Counted from the stretch's first letter, positions 32,663-43,845 are shown. The stretch is DNA of 64,000 nt from Kushneria indalinina DSM 14324 (GCF_003385845.1 NZ_QRDJ01000007.1:771380-835379); one strand, 5' to 3'. Made by a program: numbers and translations. The notes: generated by a model from the letters alone, not told the origin.

Positions 32663-35600
32663 CGTTCGAGCGAGGCCCTGAGCTGCTGGCGGCGATGGCC
32701 CGGCGGCTTCTGGTGGCCGGCGAGCCAGTAGTAGGCGATCGGCACCACGCCCAGCGTCAACAGCGTGGCGCTGGCGCAGCCGGCCAGCAGCGTGATGCCC
32801 AGCCCGAAGCGGCTGGCCGCCCCGGCGCCGGTGGCCATGACCAGCGGCAGGGCGCCGGCCATGGTAGACAGCGAGGTCATCAGAATCGGGCGCAGTCGCG
32901 TCTGTGCGGCCTGCAAAATGGCCTCGCGCAGCGCCACGCCCTCATCGCGCAGCTGGTTGGCAAACTCCACGATCAAAATACCGTTTTTGGCCGAGAGGCC
33001 AATCAGCATCAAAAGCCCGATCTGGGCGTAAAGGTTGAGACTCTCGCCCAAAAGCCACAGCGCCATGCCGGCGCCCAGCATCCCCAGCGGTACGGTCAGC
33101 ATCACCACCAGCGGACTGATGAAGTTCTCGAACTGCGCGGCCAGCACCAGCCAGGTCACCGCAATTGCCACGGTAAAGACCAGCAGCAGATCGCGCCCGG
33201 CCTCGAGAAAGTCCTGGGTGGCGCCCTTGTAGTCGATGCGGGCGCGCTCCGGCAGGGTCTGCGCGACCGTGTCGTTCATGTGATCAAGCACCTGCGACAG
33301 GCTGTAGCCGTCGGCGACGTTGGCCGAGAAGGTGACGGCGCGAATCCGGTTGTAGCGGTTGAGCGTCGGCGAGACCGCGATCTCCTCCAGATGGACAAGG
33401 TTGGCCAGACTCACCAGCGTGCCGCTGTCGGTACGTACCCGAATCTCTTCGAGCGCCTCGGGCGTCAGACGCTGCTCGCGCAGGCCCTGCAGAATCACGT
33501 CATAGGACTGGCCGTCGCGCTCGAAGGTGGTCAGGCTGCGCTCGCCGAAAAAGGACTCCAGCGTACGGCCCACCGTCTCGGCACTGACGCCGAGCTGGGC
33601 GGCACGTTCGCGGTCCAGCCGCACCTGCAGCTGCGGCGTGGTCTCGATCAGGTCGCTGTCGAGCGCCTCAAGGCCCGGATAGTCCTGCCAGGCGGCCATC
33701 AGTTGATCGCGCCAGGCGCCCAGGGTGGCGTAGTCCGGCCCGCCGACCACGAACTGCACCGGCGTGGTATTGCCCGAACTCAGCCCGCGCGGCAGCATGG
33801 TGGTGGCGCTGAGCTCGGAGAAGCCCTCGAGCGCCTCGTTGATGCGCGCCGCCACCTCGCGGGTGCTCTCGTCACGATCCTGCCAGGGGGTGAAGCTGAT
33901 GATCCAGCGGCCGTTGTTGACCGCACCTTCGCTGTTGCCGGGCGCGGGCAGACGCAGCGAGGCGTTATCGATCAACGCCTTGTCGCCCAGAATCGGCGCC
34001 AGATGTTGACCCATGGCCGTCATGCGTCGGTGCATCTCCTCGAAATTGACCCCTTCCTCGGCCTGTATGCCGATGCGCAGGGCACCGCGATCATCATAGG
34101 GCTCGTATTCGGTGGGCAGCGTCGTGATGACGGTGGCGGTGACGATCGCCATGGCCACGAAGCCGCCGCTGACCAGCACCGGGCGGTGCAGCATCCGGCC
34201 CAGATGGCGTTGGTAGCGCCGCGCCACACCTGCCATGAGCCGGCCCGCCGGCGAGCCCTGACGGCTCCGGGTCCCGGCGAGCAGCCACGAGGCCATCACC
34301 GGCGTCAGCGTCAGGGACACCAGCGTGGAGAAGGCGATGGTAGCGGCAATGGTGACGGCGAATTCGGTAAACAGCCGCCCGGTCTGGCCGCTCATCAGCG
34401 TGATGGGTAGAAACACGGCCATCAGCACCAGGCTGGTGGCAATGATGGCAAAGGCGACCTGGCGGGCACCGCGAAAGGCGGCGACCAGCGGGGCGTCGCC
34501 CTCTTCCAGATGGCGCTGGATGTTTTCGATCATGACGATGGCGTCATCCACCACCAGCCCGACCGACAGCACCAGCGCCAGCAGGGTCAGCATGTTGAGG
34601 CTGAAGCCCAGCCCCAACAGGATCATGCCGCAGGCCAGCAGCGAGATGGGGATGGCCGTGGCCGCCACCAGCGCGGCGCGCCAGGAGCCCAGAAAGAAGA
34701 TGATCACGGCGACCACCATGGCGACCGCGATGGCCAGCGTGATCAGCACTTCCCTGAGCGCCGCCGAGATATAAAGGGTGTCATCAGAGACGATATCGAT
34801 GCGCATGCCCTCGGGCAGCTCGTCTTGCAGGGTGTCGAGCGTTGCGCGCACGCCGCGGGCAATGGAGAGGGTGTTGGCCGTACTCTGGCGGCTGATGGCG
34901 ATCGAGACGGTGGGCTCGCCGTCGATCTGAAAGCTCTCGCGGCGCGTCTCGGGGCCCAGCGAGACGGTGGCCACATCGCCCAGCGTCACGGTGCGCGTGC
35001 CCTCGCCGCGACGCAGCGGGAGGCGGCGAAAGGACTCGGGCGTCTCATAGCCCGGCAGCAGGCGCACGGTGAACTCGCGGGTGGTGGACTCGATTCGCCC
35101 GCCCGGATACTCCACGTTTTCGCTGGCCAGCGCGCCGGTGATGTCCTCAACGGTAATGTCATGCGCCGTCATGGCGTGGCGATCCAGATCCACCCGCATG
35201 GCCGGCAGCTGCGAGCCCCACAGCCGCACCCGCGAGACGCCGGCGATGGTCGAGAAGCGATCCAGCAGCTGACGGTCGGCATAGTCCGACAGCGCCATGG
35301 CGCTCATGCGATCGGTCTGGACCGACAGAATCATCAGGGTGTCGCTGCCGCCCTGATCCTTGCTGATCTCGGGCGCCTCGGCGCCCACCGGCAGGGCGTC
35401 GGCCACTCTTGAGACCTGGTCGCGCACGTCGTTGGCGGCGGTGTCCAGATCGATGTCGCTGGCAAAGGTCAGGGTGACTTCGGATTCGCCGTCATTGCTT
35501 TCCGATTCGACGCTGACCACCCCTTCGATGCCGGCGACGACGTTTTCGATCGTCTGGGTCACGCGCGACTCCACCACCGCCGCCGAGGCGCCGGGCCAGA

Positions 35601-35748
35601 CGATCTCGACCGAGACCTCCGGCTCCTCGATGGAGGGGTACTCCCTAATGGGCAGCTCCAGAAACCCCAGTGTGCCAAACAGCACCAGCAGCGCCGAGAG
35701 CACCAGCGTGCCAACCGGTCGGGTGACGGCCAGATCGGTCAGGGTCAT
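32632..35748 (-). CDS. RND-family multidrug efflux permease (HAE1 type)
   Basis: 1038-residue inner-membrane proton/drug antiporter with 12 spans and two large periplasmic loops. It begins TLTDLAVTRPVGTLVLSALL, has WPGASAAVVESRVTQTIENV in the porter domain, paired proton-relay Asp in VGLVVDDAIVMIENIQRHLE (TM4) and the C-terminal TSLSTMAGALPLVMATGAGA motif. Full length for the AcrB/MexB class. It is translated with the adaptor gene upstream (ATGA overlap). There is no outer-membrane channel gene next to it, so a TolC/OprM encoded elsewhere must be used. Confidence 0.94.
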   Translation of the reverse strand: MTLTDLAVTRPVGTLVLSALLVLFGTLGFLELPIREYPSIEEPEVSVEIVWPGASAAVVESRVTQTIENVVAGIEGVVSVESESNDGESEVTLTFASDIDLDTAANDVRDQVSRVADALPVGAEAPEISKDQGGSDTLMILSVQTDRMSAMALSDYADRQLLDRFSTIAGVSRVRLWGSQLPAMRVDLDRHAMTAHDITVEDITGALASENVEYPGGRIESTTREFTVRLLPGYETPESFRRLPLRRGEGTRTVTLGDVATVSLGPETRRESFQIDGEPTVSIAISRQSTANTLSIARGVRATLDTLQDELPEGMRIDIVSDDTLYISAALREVLITLAIAVAMVVAVIIFFLGSWRAALVAATAIPISLLACGMILLGLGFSLNMLTLLALVLSVGLVVDDAIVMIENIQRHLEEGDAPLVAAFRGARQVAFAIIATSLVLMAVFLPITLMSGQTGRLFTEFAVTIAATIAFSTLVSLTLTPVMASWLLAGTRSRQGSPAGRLMAGVARRYQRHLGRMLHRPVLVSGGFVAMAIVTATVITTLPTEYEPYDDRGALRIGIQAEEGVNFEEMHRRMTAMGQHLAPILGDKALIDNASLRLPAPGNSEGAVNNGRWIISFTPWQDRDESTREVAARINEALEGFSELSATTMLPRGLSSGNTTPVQFVVGGPDYATLGAWRDQLMAAWQDYPGLEALDSDLIETTPQLQVRLDRERAAQLGVSAETVGRTLESFFGERSLTTFERDGQSYDVILQGLREQRLTPEALEEIRVRTDSGTLVSLANLVHLEEIAVSPTLNRYNRIRAVTFSANVADGYSLSQVLDHMNDTVAQTLPERARIDYKGATQDFLEAGRDLLLVFTVAIAVTWLVLAAQFENFISPLVVMLTVPLGMLGAGMALWLLGESLNLYAQIGLLMLIGLSAKNGILIVEFANQLRDEGVALREAILQAAQTRLRPILMTSLSTMAGALPLVMATGAGAASRFGLGITLLAGCASATLLTLGVVPIAYYWLAGHQKPPGHRRQQLRASLERHTPEAPPGD

Positions 35749-36944
35749 GGGGCGGTGGTCTCCGAAGGCATGACGCGATCATCGCCCCGGGCCTGCTCGG
35801 GCGGAAGCTGCTCGGACGGAGCCTGCTGGAAAAGCGCGCCGGTATCGCGCGCGGCATCCTCATCAAGGACGAGATCGCGATCCTCGCTGATATCGCGCAG
35901 GCCGCTGACGGCGACCGAGGCACCCGGGCGCAACGGACTGTCTTTGTTCGTCGCATGAACGGCCGCCCAGCCGGGAGCGCGCTCGACCACGCGGACAGCG
36001 ACGCGATGGGCGCGGTAGCCGTCTTCTCTTTGGACCACCACGTACACCCACTGCCTGTCGCGCTCGCCCATGATGGCGGTTTCCGGCACGATCAGGCGGC
36101 GCTGTTCGGGGAGCTGGAGAGCGATGTCGAGCAGCATGCCCGGGCGCAGGGCCAGATCAGGATTATCAAACCGGGCGCGGACCATCACCGTGCGGGTGTC
36201 CCGGTCCAGGCGCGGATCAATGGTGGTGATCTCGCCGTGAAAGACGCGATCGGGCCAGGCCACCGAGCGCGCCGTGACCCTCATGCCTCTGTTGATACGG
36301 CGCAGTTCGCGCTCGGGCAACGAGAAATCGACTTGGACCCGGTCGATGCTGTCCAGCGTCACCAGCGGCGTGTCGGCGCTGATTTGCTCGCCGACGCTTA
36401 AATTGCTCAGCCCCATGACGCCGGTCACCGGGGCGGTGATGGTGCGGTCTTCCAGCGCAGCGGTGAGTCGGGCGAGTTCAATGCGGGCGCTCTCCAGCCG
36501 GTTGCGCTGTTCATCGGCCTGCTGGGTGGCGATCGAGCCCTGACGCACCAACGGCTGCAGGCGATCAAACTCGCGCTGTTCCTGCTCGACGATCACGCGC
36601 GCGGCGCGCAGGCCCTGCTGTTCGGCGCGATCATCGAGCTGGATCAGCAGATCGCCCTGCTGGACCCGGTCACCGCTGTCGAAGTTGAGCCCGGTGATGC
36701 GCTCGGTGACCAGTGAGGCGATCTCGATCGAGTCGGTGGCTTCAACATCGCCCACGGCGTTGAGGGTGGCGCTTAAATCCCGTTCGATCACGTCGGCGCG
36801 GCCGACGGCCACGGGCGGTGATGAGCCGGAGGCCTGCGGAGCCCGCTCAAGCGATAGCCACCACCAGAAGATCAGGGCCAGCGCCACACAGATCAGCGCG
36901 ACCAGCCAGGTCAGCGGGCGACGGGCATCGTGGGACTCGGGCAT
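35745..36944 (-). CDS. RND efflux periplasmic adaptor (membrane fusion protein)
   Basis: 399-residue adaptor linking the RND pump to an outer-membrane channel. One N-terminal anchor (LTWLVALICVALALIFWWWL, residues about 11-30, no lipobox), then a lipoyl/barrel-sandwich segment (GDRVQQGDLLIQLDD), a coiled-coil hairpin (about 100-160: ARVIVEQEQREFDRLQPLVR ... NRLESARIELARLTAAL), and beta-barrel/membrane-proximal domains. Start 36944 is favoured by the position of the anchor and a CGGAAA site. The C-terminal tail is rich in Glu and Gln. It overlaps the permease start by 4 nt. Confidence 0.93.
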   Translation of the reverse strand: MPESHDARRPLTWLVALICVALALIFWWWLSLERAPQASGSSPPVAVGRADVIERDLSATLNAVGDVEATDSIEIASLVTERITGLNFDSGDRVQQGDLLIQLDDRAEQQGLRAARVIVEQEQREFDRLQPLVRQGSIATQQADEQRNRLESARIELARLTAALEDRTITAPVTGVMGLSNLSVGEQISADTPLVTLDSIDRVQVDFSLPERELRRINRGMRVTARSVAWPDRVFHGEITTIDPRLDRDTRTVMVRARFDNPDLALRPGMLLDIALQLPEQRRLIVPETAIMGERDRQWVYVVVQREDGYRAHRVAVRVVERAPGWAAVHATNKDSPLRPGASVAVSGLRDISEDRDLVLDEDAARDTGALFQQAPSEQLPPEQARGDDRVMPSETTAP

Positions 36945-37130
36945 GGACAGGTTTCCGCAGACGAAAGGCGTTCGGGGCAGCAGGTGGGCACCGCCTTCTG
37001 ACAGCATACGAGGTTACGAGCGGGTCGCAACGTCCTTTGTTCAAGCGCGCTTAAGACAGAGCATGGAAAGGCAGGGCCCGGGAAGGAAAAAGCAGGCAAC
37101 GATCACGCAGATGCACCAGGCTTGCATCGT

Positions 37131-37151
37131 GTTACACACTAGCGTGTGTTA
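37131..37151 (+). promoter_or_regulatory. Imperfect palindrome in the wrbA promoter
   Basis: CACAC and GTGTG flank TAGC, with TTA at the left and TTAA at the right outer edge. It lies about 30 bp upstream of wrbA and beside a possible -35 TTGCAT at 37122. A redox-sensing repressor (for example MarR or HxlR type) could bind here; no such gene is adjacent. Confidence 0.4.
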
Positions 37152-37182
37152 ATGCCGGAATCTGCACAAGGAGACAGATGCG

Positions 37183-37791
37183 ATGTCCAGAATACTGGTG
37201 CTGTATTACTCGATGTATGGCCATATCGAAACCATGGCTGAAGCGGTGGCCGACGGCGCGCGCTCGATCTCGGGGGCCGAAGTCACCATCAAGCGGGTGC
37301 CTGAAACCATGGATGAGGAAGCCTTCAAGCAGGCCGGGGGCAAGGTGGATCAGTCGGCGCCGATCGCCGAGCCCGGCGAGCTTGCCGATTATGATGCGAT
37401 CATCCTGGGCACGCCGACGCGCTACGGCAACATGGCCGGCCAGATGCGCACCTTTCTGGACCAGACCGGCGGGCTGTGGGCCAGTGGCAAGCTGCGCGGC
37501 AAGCTGGCCAGTGTCTTTACCTCCACCGGGACCGGCGGCGGCGAGGAGATGACCATTACCTCGAGCTGGACGACGCTGGCCCACCACGGGATGGTGATCG
37601 TGCCGATCGGTTACGGGATCGAGGAGCAGTTTGATATTACCGAGGTCAGCGGCGGCACGCCCTATGGCGCCTCGACGCTGGCCGGCGGGGACGGCTCGCG
37701 CCAGCCCAGCGAACGTGAGCTGAAAATTGCCCGCTTTCAGGGCGAGTACGTGGCGGGCTTTGCCAAAAAGCTGAGCGCGCAGGTGCTGTAA
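37183..37791 (+). CDS. wrbA: NAD(P)H:quinone oxidoreductase WrbA
   Basis: 202-residue FMN flavoprotein, tetrameric in relatives, reducing quinones by two electrons. The flavodoxin phosphate loop [19 protein letters not shown], the [27 protein letters not shown] core and the [10 protein letters not shown] and [21 protein letters not shown] segments are diagnostic of WrbA. ATG 37183 has AAGGAG upstream. It shares a bidirectional terminator with the convergent peroxiredoxin gene, and both belong to the oxidative-stress defence set. Confidence 0.97.
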   Translation: MSRILVLYYSMYGHIETMAEAVADGARSISGAEVTIKRVPETMDEEAFKQAGGKVDQSAPIAEPGELADYDAIILGTPTRYGNMAGQMRTFLDQTGGLWASGKLRGKLASVFTSTGTGGGEEMTITSSWTTLAHHGMVIVPIGYGIEEQFDITEVSGGTPYGASTLAGGDGSRQPSERELKIARFQGEYVAGFAKKLSAQVL

Positions 37792-37841
37792 CGCCGGCGC
37801 CCCGGCTGATGTAAAAGGCAGGGTGAAAAAGCGCAATCAAA

Positions 37842-37871
37842 AAAACGCCCGGCCAGATGGCCGGGCGTTTT
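37842..37871. terminator. Bidirectional terminator between wrbA and peroxiredoxin
   Basis: AAAACGCCCGGCC / GGCCGGGCGTTTT, 13 perfect pairs with an AGAT loop, A and T tracts on both sides, between two convergent genes. Confidence 0.92.
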
Positions 37872-37913
37872 GCATGGCATGAGGCGGGCCGTAATGCCCG
37901 CGCACTCAGCGTC

Positions 37914-38546
37914 TTACTTGTTGAGTTTGGTCATGCGCAGATAGGGCTTTTTCTCGTCCCAGCCCTGCGGGAAGAGTTTGGCCGCTTCCTCGTTGCTCAG
38001 CGACGGCACGATGATGACGTCATCGCCCTGGCGCCAGTTCACCGGCGTCGCGACCTTTTCGTTGTCGGTCAGCTGCAGGCTGTCGAGCACGCGCAGAATT
38101 TCCTGGAAGTTGCGCCCGGCGCTGGCCGGATAGGTCAGGGTCAGACGGACCTTCTTTTTGGGGTCGATGACGAAGACCGAGCGGACCGTCAGGGTGTCAT
38201 TGGCATTGGGGTGAATCATGCCGTACTTCTCGCTGACACTGCGATCGGCGTCGGCCAGCAGCGGGAAGTTGAGCCCGCAGCCCTGGGTCTCTTCGATATC
38301 ACCCTTCCAGGCGTGGTGGTCGTCCAGCGGATCGACGGACAGGCCGATGGCCTTGGTGTTGCGCTTGTCGAACTCGGATTTCAGACGCGCCACTTCACCC
38401 AGTTCGGTGGTGCACACCGGCGTGAAGTCCTTGGGGTGAGAAAAGAGAATCGCCCAGCTATCGCCCAGCCACTCGTGGAAATTGATTGTCCCTTCAGTGC
38501 TTTCCTGAGAGAAATCCGGTGCAGTATCGCCAAGTTGCAGCGCCAT
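37914..38546 (-). CDS. 1-Cys peroxiredoxin (Prx6 type)
   Basis: 210-residue thiol peroxidase removing H2O2 and organic hydroperoxides. The peroxidatic Cys is in HPKDFTPVCTTELGEVARL (about residue 44), with the catalytic Thr and Pro of PxxxTxxC and a distal Arg in VRSVFVIDPKKKVRLTL. A later Cys in TQGCGLNFP is not at the usual resolving position, and the extended C-terminal domain (VATPVNWRQGDDVIIVPSLS) marks the Prx6 subfamily. Strong AAAGGAG ribosome site before 38546. Confidence 0.94.
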   Translation of the reverse strand: MALQLGDTAPDFSQESTEGTINFHEWLGDSWAILFSHPKDFTPVCTTELGEVARLKSEFDKRNTKAIGLSVDPLDDHHAWKGDIEETQGCGLNFPLLADADRSVSEKYGMIHPNANDTLTVRSVFVIDPKKKVRLTLTYPASAGRNFQEILRVLDSLQLTDNEKVATPVNWRQGDDVIIVPSLSNEEAAKLFPQGWDEKKPYLRMTKLNK

Positions 38547-38718
38547 TTGTCACTCCTTTTGGCCATCAATAAAAGCGGGTGTCGGTAGCGGGGGCCATGA
38601 TCAGGGGCCGATCCGCCAATGAATCATTGTCAGATAATGACGACTTCGGGCCGCAAAACCAAACAACGAGTTGTCCTAACCTGGTTCCATCCGAGTATAA
38701 AAACCCAGCGCTAAAGCA

Positions 38719-39021
38719 TCAATCGCTATAACGGATAAAGGCCCGATCCTTGTCGGGGACCAGTACCGTCTCGCCCTTGCGCAGCCCTTCGTGCTCTTCA
38801 GCACGCTTTTCATCTTCAACGCTGATGCCCAGCACCTCGGCAATCGAAGTGTCGTTGCCGTCCCGGTCCAGCACCTTCATGCGCACATTGGCCTCCATGT
38901 AGCGGGCCGTGATGATGTCGCCCTTTTTGGGCTTCTTGTGCAGGAACTGGGTCAGCTCGTCGTGATCGGCGACGTGATCGACGCCTTCCTGATCCCATGT
39001 CACGGCGCGTGCGTTGCTCAT
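38719..39021 (-). CDS. Conserved-looking small protein, unknown function
   Basis: 100-residue soluble, charged protein beginning MSNARAVTWDQEGVDHVADH. The start at 39021 is clear: AAGGAG lies 8 nt upstream, and the 5' end of the longer frame overlaps ligB on the other strand. The middle (KKPKKGDIITARYMEANVRM, LDRDGNDTSIAEVLG) suggests a small beta-barrel, perhaps OB/TRAM-like, but no family is recognised. No transmembrane or signal segment. It is divergent from ligB and follows the peroxiredoxin gene's promoter region, so it is probably its own unit. Confidence 0.75.
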   Translation of the reverse strand: MSNARAVTWDQEGVDHVADHDELTQFLHKKPKKGDIITARYMEANVRMKVLDRDGNDTSIAEVLGISVEDEKRAEEHEGLRKGETVLVPDKDRAFIRYSD

Positions 39022-39114
39022 GTTCTGTCTCCTTTTCCAATCAGGAAAGTCTAGCAGTTTGCGCCTGTCTCGCTGTATGCATTCGCCTTCAGAATCCTGC
39101 TGCCTCGTCGATAG

Positions 39115-40893
<1,779 letters not shown>

Positions 40894-41205
40894 AGAGGAT
40901 GAGATTTTCCATCATCCGGGTTGTTGAGAAGTCCTAATTTGATAGTTCTTTTCAATAGCCATGATACTAATTACTCAGTGCACATTGCGTTACCTTCTGA
41001 TACATTAAGCATTACAGGGTTACTGGTTCAACGGCTTACCCGGTTAACCCCCTGCCACGCAGGGATACCGATCAGGCAGGGAATCAGCAGCTTGTTGGAG
41101 CACAGCGCCCCAGAGCAGGCGACCACCATCAGGACATGGCTGTGCAGAGTGGCTTCCATTTAAAAAGCGCGTCGCGATAACGCCGCGTTGAGAGGAGATA
41201 GGACC
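40894..41205. other. Intergenic region with AT-rich part, no supported gene
   Basis: About 310 bp between ligB and a small membrane protein. Bases 40915-41035 are clearly AT-richer than the neighbourhood and may hold the promoter for 41206. A plus-strand frame (40921-41163) and a 43-residue minus-strand frame ending near 41030 lack ribosome sites and family features. Confidence 0.5.
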
Positions 41206-41409
41206 ATGGCACTGTTAATCATTGGCGGTCTGGGTTACGCCCTGCTGGTCATGTTCATGCTGGGTGCGATGATGCTTTCCGGGCGCGCATCGGATCGCGA
41301 AACGCGTCGGCTGCAGCCGGTACAGGCCAACACTTCAAAGCCTGTTGCCCGCAGCAACCCTCAGCCGTCCAACGGCTTCTCGGCCATTCCCGGCCGTAAC
41401 GCTGCCTGA
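41206..41409 (+). CDS. Small single-span membrane protein, 67 residues
   Basis: Residues 2-25 form one hydrophobic span (ALLIIGGLGYALLVMFMLGA), followed by a basic soluble tail rich in Ser, Asn and Pro (RASDRETRRLQPVQ...). ATG 41206 is supported by AGGAG 8 nt upstream, and a strong terminator follows at once, so it is an independent small gene. The GxxGYALLxxFxxGAMM pattern allows helix packing. No family recognised; many such small proteins tune larger membrane complexes, but nothing here says which. Confidence 0.72.
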   Translation: MALLIIGGLGYALLVMFMLGAMMLSGRASDRETRRLQPVQANTSKPVARSNPQPSNGFSAIPGRNAA

Positions 41410-41435
41410 TCTTTAGAAGATCGGTGTAGATGACA

Positions 41436-41467
41436 AAAGGCCGCTGCCCGCAAGGGCAGCGGCCTTT
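41436..41467 (+). terminator. Intrinsic terminator after the small membrane protein
   Basis: AAAGGCCGCTGCCC / GGGCAGCGGCCTTT, 14 perfect pairs with a GCAA tetraloop, 26 nt after the stop codon; the T tail is short. Confidence 0.88.
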
Positions 41468-41542
41468 GTGTATCCGCCGTTTGTCGGATCAGGAGGCAGG
41501 GCGACGCTATCCATCTGACCGGGGTTATCTTCAGGACATGAA

Positions 41543-41575
41543 AAAACGGCCTGCATTGCTGCAGGCCGTTTTTTT
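41543..41575. terminator. Terminator downstream of typA (bidirectional)
   Basis: AAAACGGCCTGCA / TGCAGGCCGTTTT stem with TTGC loop, T7 on the plus strand and A6 (T6 on the minus strand) on the other side. It serves typA on the minus strand and backs up the terminator at 41436. Confidence 0.9.
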
Positions 41576-41601
41576 ATCTACCGATACCGTTTCAAGCGTG
41601 C

Positions 41602-43434
41602 TTACTTCTTGTTGCGCTTGCGGTCGGTTTCCTTGAGGTGCTTCTTGCGGATGCGGATGAAGCCGGGCGTGACCTCCACCAGCTCATCGCTGTCCAGAAA
41701 CTCGATGGCCTGTTCCAGCGTGAACCGGATCGGCGGCGTCAGCACGATATTTTCATCGTTGCCGGAGGCGCGCATGTTATCGAGCTTCTTGCCCTTGGTC
41801 GGGTTGACCACCATGTCGTCGGAACGGTTGTTGATGCCGATCAGCATGCCTTCATAGACCTCGGTGCCGTGATCGATGATCAGCTTGCCACGATCCTGCA
41901 GGGCGTAGAGCGCGTAGGCCAGCGCCTTGCCATCGACCATCGAGACCAGTACGCCGTTACGACGCTCGACGCCGGCGCCTTCCTTCAGCGGACCGTAGTG
42001 GTCAAAGCGGCTGGTCAGGATGCCGGTACCGGAGGTCAGGGTCAGAAACTGCGAGCGGAAACCGATCAGACCGCGCGAGGGAATCATGAAGTCCAGACGC
42101 ACACGACCCTTGCCATCCGGGTTCATGTTGGTCAGCTCGCCCTTGCGATAGCCCAGCTCTTCCATGACAGAGCCCTGATGCTGCTCTTCACAGTCGATGA
42201 TGACCTCTTCGTAAGGCTCCTGCTTCATGCCATCAATCTCGCGAATGATGACCTCGGGGCGGCCCACGGCCAGCTCATAGCCTTCACGACGCATGGATTC
42301 GATCAGCACCGACAGGTGCAGCTCGCCACGACCGGAGACCTTGAACTTCTCGGCCGATTCACCCTGCTCGACACGCAGGGCCACGTTGTGGATCAGCTCC
42401 TGATCCAGGCGGTCCTTGATGTTACGGCTGGTGACGTACTTGCCGTCACGGCCGGCAAACGGCGAGTCGTTGACCTGAAAGGTCATCGAGACGGTCGGCT
42501 CATCCACGGTCAGCGCCGGCAGCGCTTCGACGTTGGACGGGTCACAGATCGTATCGGAGATGGCCAGATCGTCGATGCCGGTGATGCAGACGATGTCGCC
42601 GGCACTGACTTCGTCGGCCTGGACACGCTCAAGACCCAGGTGGGTCATGACCTGACCGATCTTGCCCTTGCGGGTCACACCCTGACGGGAAATGATGCTG
42701 ACCTGCTGATTGGGACGCACGCGACCGCGCTTGACGCGGCCCAGGCCGATGACGCCCACGTAGCTGTTGTAGTCCAGTGCCGAAATCTGCATCTGGAAGG
42801 GGCCGTCAAGTTCCACGGTCGGCTGCTCGACGATGTCAACGATCGCCTGGAACATCGGGTCCATGTTCTCGGACAGGTCTTCCGGGTCCATGCCGGCGAT
42901 GCCGTTGAGCGCCGAGCAGTAGATGATCGGGAAGTCGAGCTGTTCGTCGGTGGCGCCCAGGTTGTCGAACAGATCGAAGATCTGGTCGATGACCCAGTCC
43001 GGGCGCGCGCCCGGACGGTCAATCTTGTTGACCACCACGATCGGCTTGAGGCCCTGGGCAAACGCCTTCTGGGTCACAAAACGCGTCTGCGGCATCGGGC
43101 CGTCAACGGCATCAACCAGCAGCAGGACGGAATCCACCATCGACATGACGCGCTCGACCTCACCACCAAAGTCGGCGTGCCCGGGGGTGTCGACGATGTT
43201 GATGTGGTAGTCATGCCAGGTAATGGCCGTGTTCTTGGCCAGGATGGTGATACCGCGTTCCTTCTCCTGGTCGTTGGAATCCATGATGCGTTCCTGGTTT
43301 TCCGCCTTGCGGTCCAGGGTGCCGGATTGCGCCAGCAGCTTGTCGACCAGCGTGGTCTTGCCATGGTCAACGTGGGCAATAATGGCAATATTTCTCAGCT
43401 TCTCGATATTGCCGGAAGTAAGCGTATCGGACAT
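41602..43434 (-). CDS. typA: Translational GTPase TypA/BipA
   Basis: 610-residue ribosome-binding GTPase acting in 50S assembly and stress/cold adaptation. G motifs are intact: [18 protein letters not shown] (G1), RGITILAKN (G2), [15 protein letters not shown] (G3), [13 protein letters not shown] (G4). Domains II, III and V and the BipA-specific C-terminal domain ([17 protein letters not shown], then [20 protein letters not shown]) follow the EF-G-like order. ATG 43434 has AAAGGTG somewhat far upstream. Divergent from glnA, with a 530-bp control region between; the same typA-glnA neighbourhood is found in E. coli. Confidence 0.98.
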   Translation of the reverse strand: MSDTLTSGNIEKLRNIAIIAHVDHGKTTLVDKLLAQSGTLDRKAENQERIMDSNDQEKERGITILAKNTAITWHDYHINIVDTPGHADFGGEVERVMSMVDSVLLLVDAVDGPMPQTRFVTQKAFAQGLKPIVVVNKIDRPGARPDWVIDQIFDLFDNLGATDEQLDFPIIYCSALNGIAGMDPEDLSENMDPMFQAIVDIVEQPTVELDGPFQMQISALDYNSYVGVIGLGRVKRGRVRPNQQVSIISRQGVTRKGKIGQVMTHLGLERVQADEVSAGDIVCITGIDDLAISDTICDPSNVEALPALTVDEPTVSMTFQVNDSPFAGRDGKYVTSRNIKDRLDQELIHNVALRVEQGESAEKFKVSGRGELHLSVLIESMRREGYELAVGRPEVIIREIDGMKQEPYEEVIIDCEEQHQGSVMEELGYRKGELTNMNPDGKGRVRLDFMIPSRGLIGFRSQFLTLTSGTGILTSRFDHYGPLKEGAGVERRNGVLVSMVDGKALAYALYALQDRGKLIIDHGTEVYEGMLIGINNRSDDMVVNPTKGKKLDNMRASGNDENIVLTPPIRFTLEQAIEFLDSDELVEVTPGFIRIRKKHLKETDRKRNKK

Positions 43435-43650
43435 AACGCGTTTTCACCTTTGTGTACACGCGCCTGTTCTAGGGTAGGAACATGACCGTACGTTGTGATC
43501 AACGGCCATGTCAGCAGCGTGCAATAAATTTGGCCCCGCATTGTATAGGCTAAGTCGTCGGTCGAATAGCTGGAATCGTGGCGCAGGCGCTGTGAAGTGC
43601 AATGAAACAAGCCCCTTGTGACAGCATGACGACAGATCGCTACCTGGTAG

Positions 43651-43698
43651 TGCGCCTTTTTGGTGCAAAAAGAGCGCTTATTGATCCGTGATGGTGCA
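43651..43698 (+). promoter_or_regulatory. Paired NtrC-type enhancer sites upstream of glnA
   Basis: Site 1 (43651-43667) is TGCGCC-TTTTT-GGTGCA, close to the NtrC consensus TGCACYANNNTGGTGCA. Site 2 (43682-43698) has a perfect right half TGGTGCA and a degenerate left half TGATCCG. Their centres are 31 bp apart, about three helical turns, as in the E. coli glnA enhancer pair. Confidence 0.7.
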
Positions 43699-43819
43699 GC
43701 ACGATGCCCCTGCAGCGCTGCTTACGACCCGGTGCCGCCGTATGAAAGAGGGGGATAACACCTGTCTGTGTCCTTAAGATGCTGTATCGACAGCGTTTTT
43801 AAATATCAATAAGCCGCTG

Positions 43820-43836
43820 TGCGCCATTTTGGCACG
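43820..43836 (+). promoter_or_regulatory. NtrC-like site overlapping the glnA sigma-54 promoter
   Basis: TGCGCCA-TTT-TGGCACG is an inverted repeat of the NtrC type. It overlaps the -24 box, so NtrC bound here would limit and not activate the promoter, or it is simply a consequence of the promoter sequence. Confidence 0.5.
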
Positions 43837-43845
43837 CTGCATGCA
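43829..43845 (+). promoter_or_regulatory. Sigma-54 promoter of glnA
   Basis: TTGGCACG-CTGC-ATGCA fits YTGGCACGNNNNTTGCW with GG (43831-43832) and GC (43843-43844) separated by exactly 10 nt; only one -13 base departs. Predicted transcription start is near 43856, leaving a leader of about 110 nt. Confidence 0.7.

Noticed and set aside
32659-34410. 583-codon plus-strand frame opposite the RND permease
   Set aside because: Low-complexity Gln/His/Arg composition and no ribosome site; antisense of a well-defined RND gene.
40921-41163. Plus-strand 80-codon frame and a 43-codon minus-strand frame between ligB and the small membrane protein
   Set aside because: Neither has a ribosome site or recognisable features; the minus one is hydrophobic with several Cys but isolated.
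41638-43485. 615-codon plus-strand frame opposite typA
   Set aside because: Mirror of typA codon bias; no motifs.
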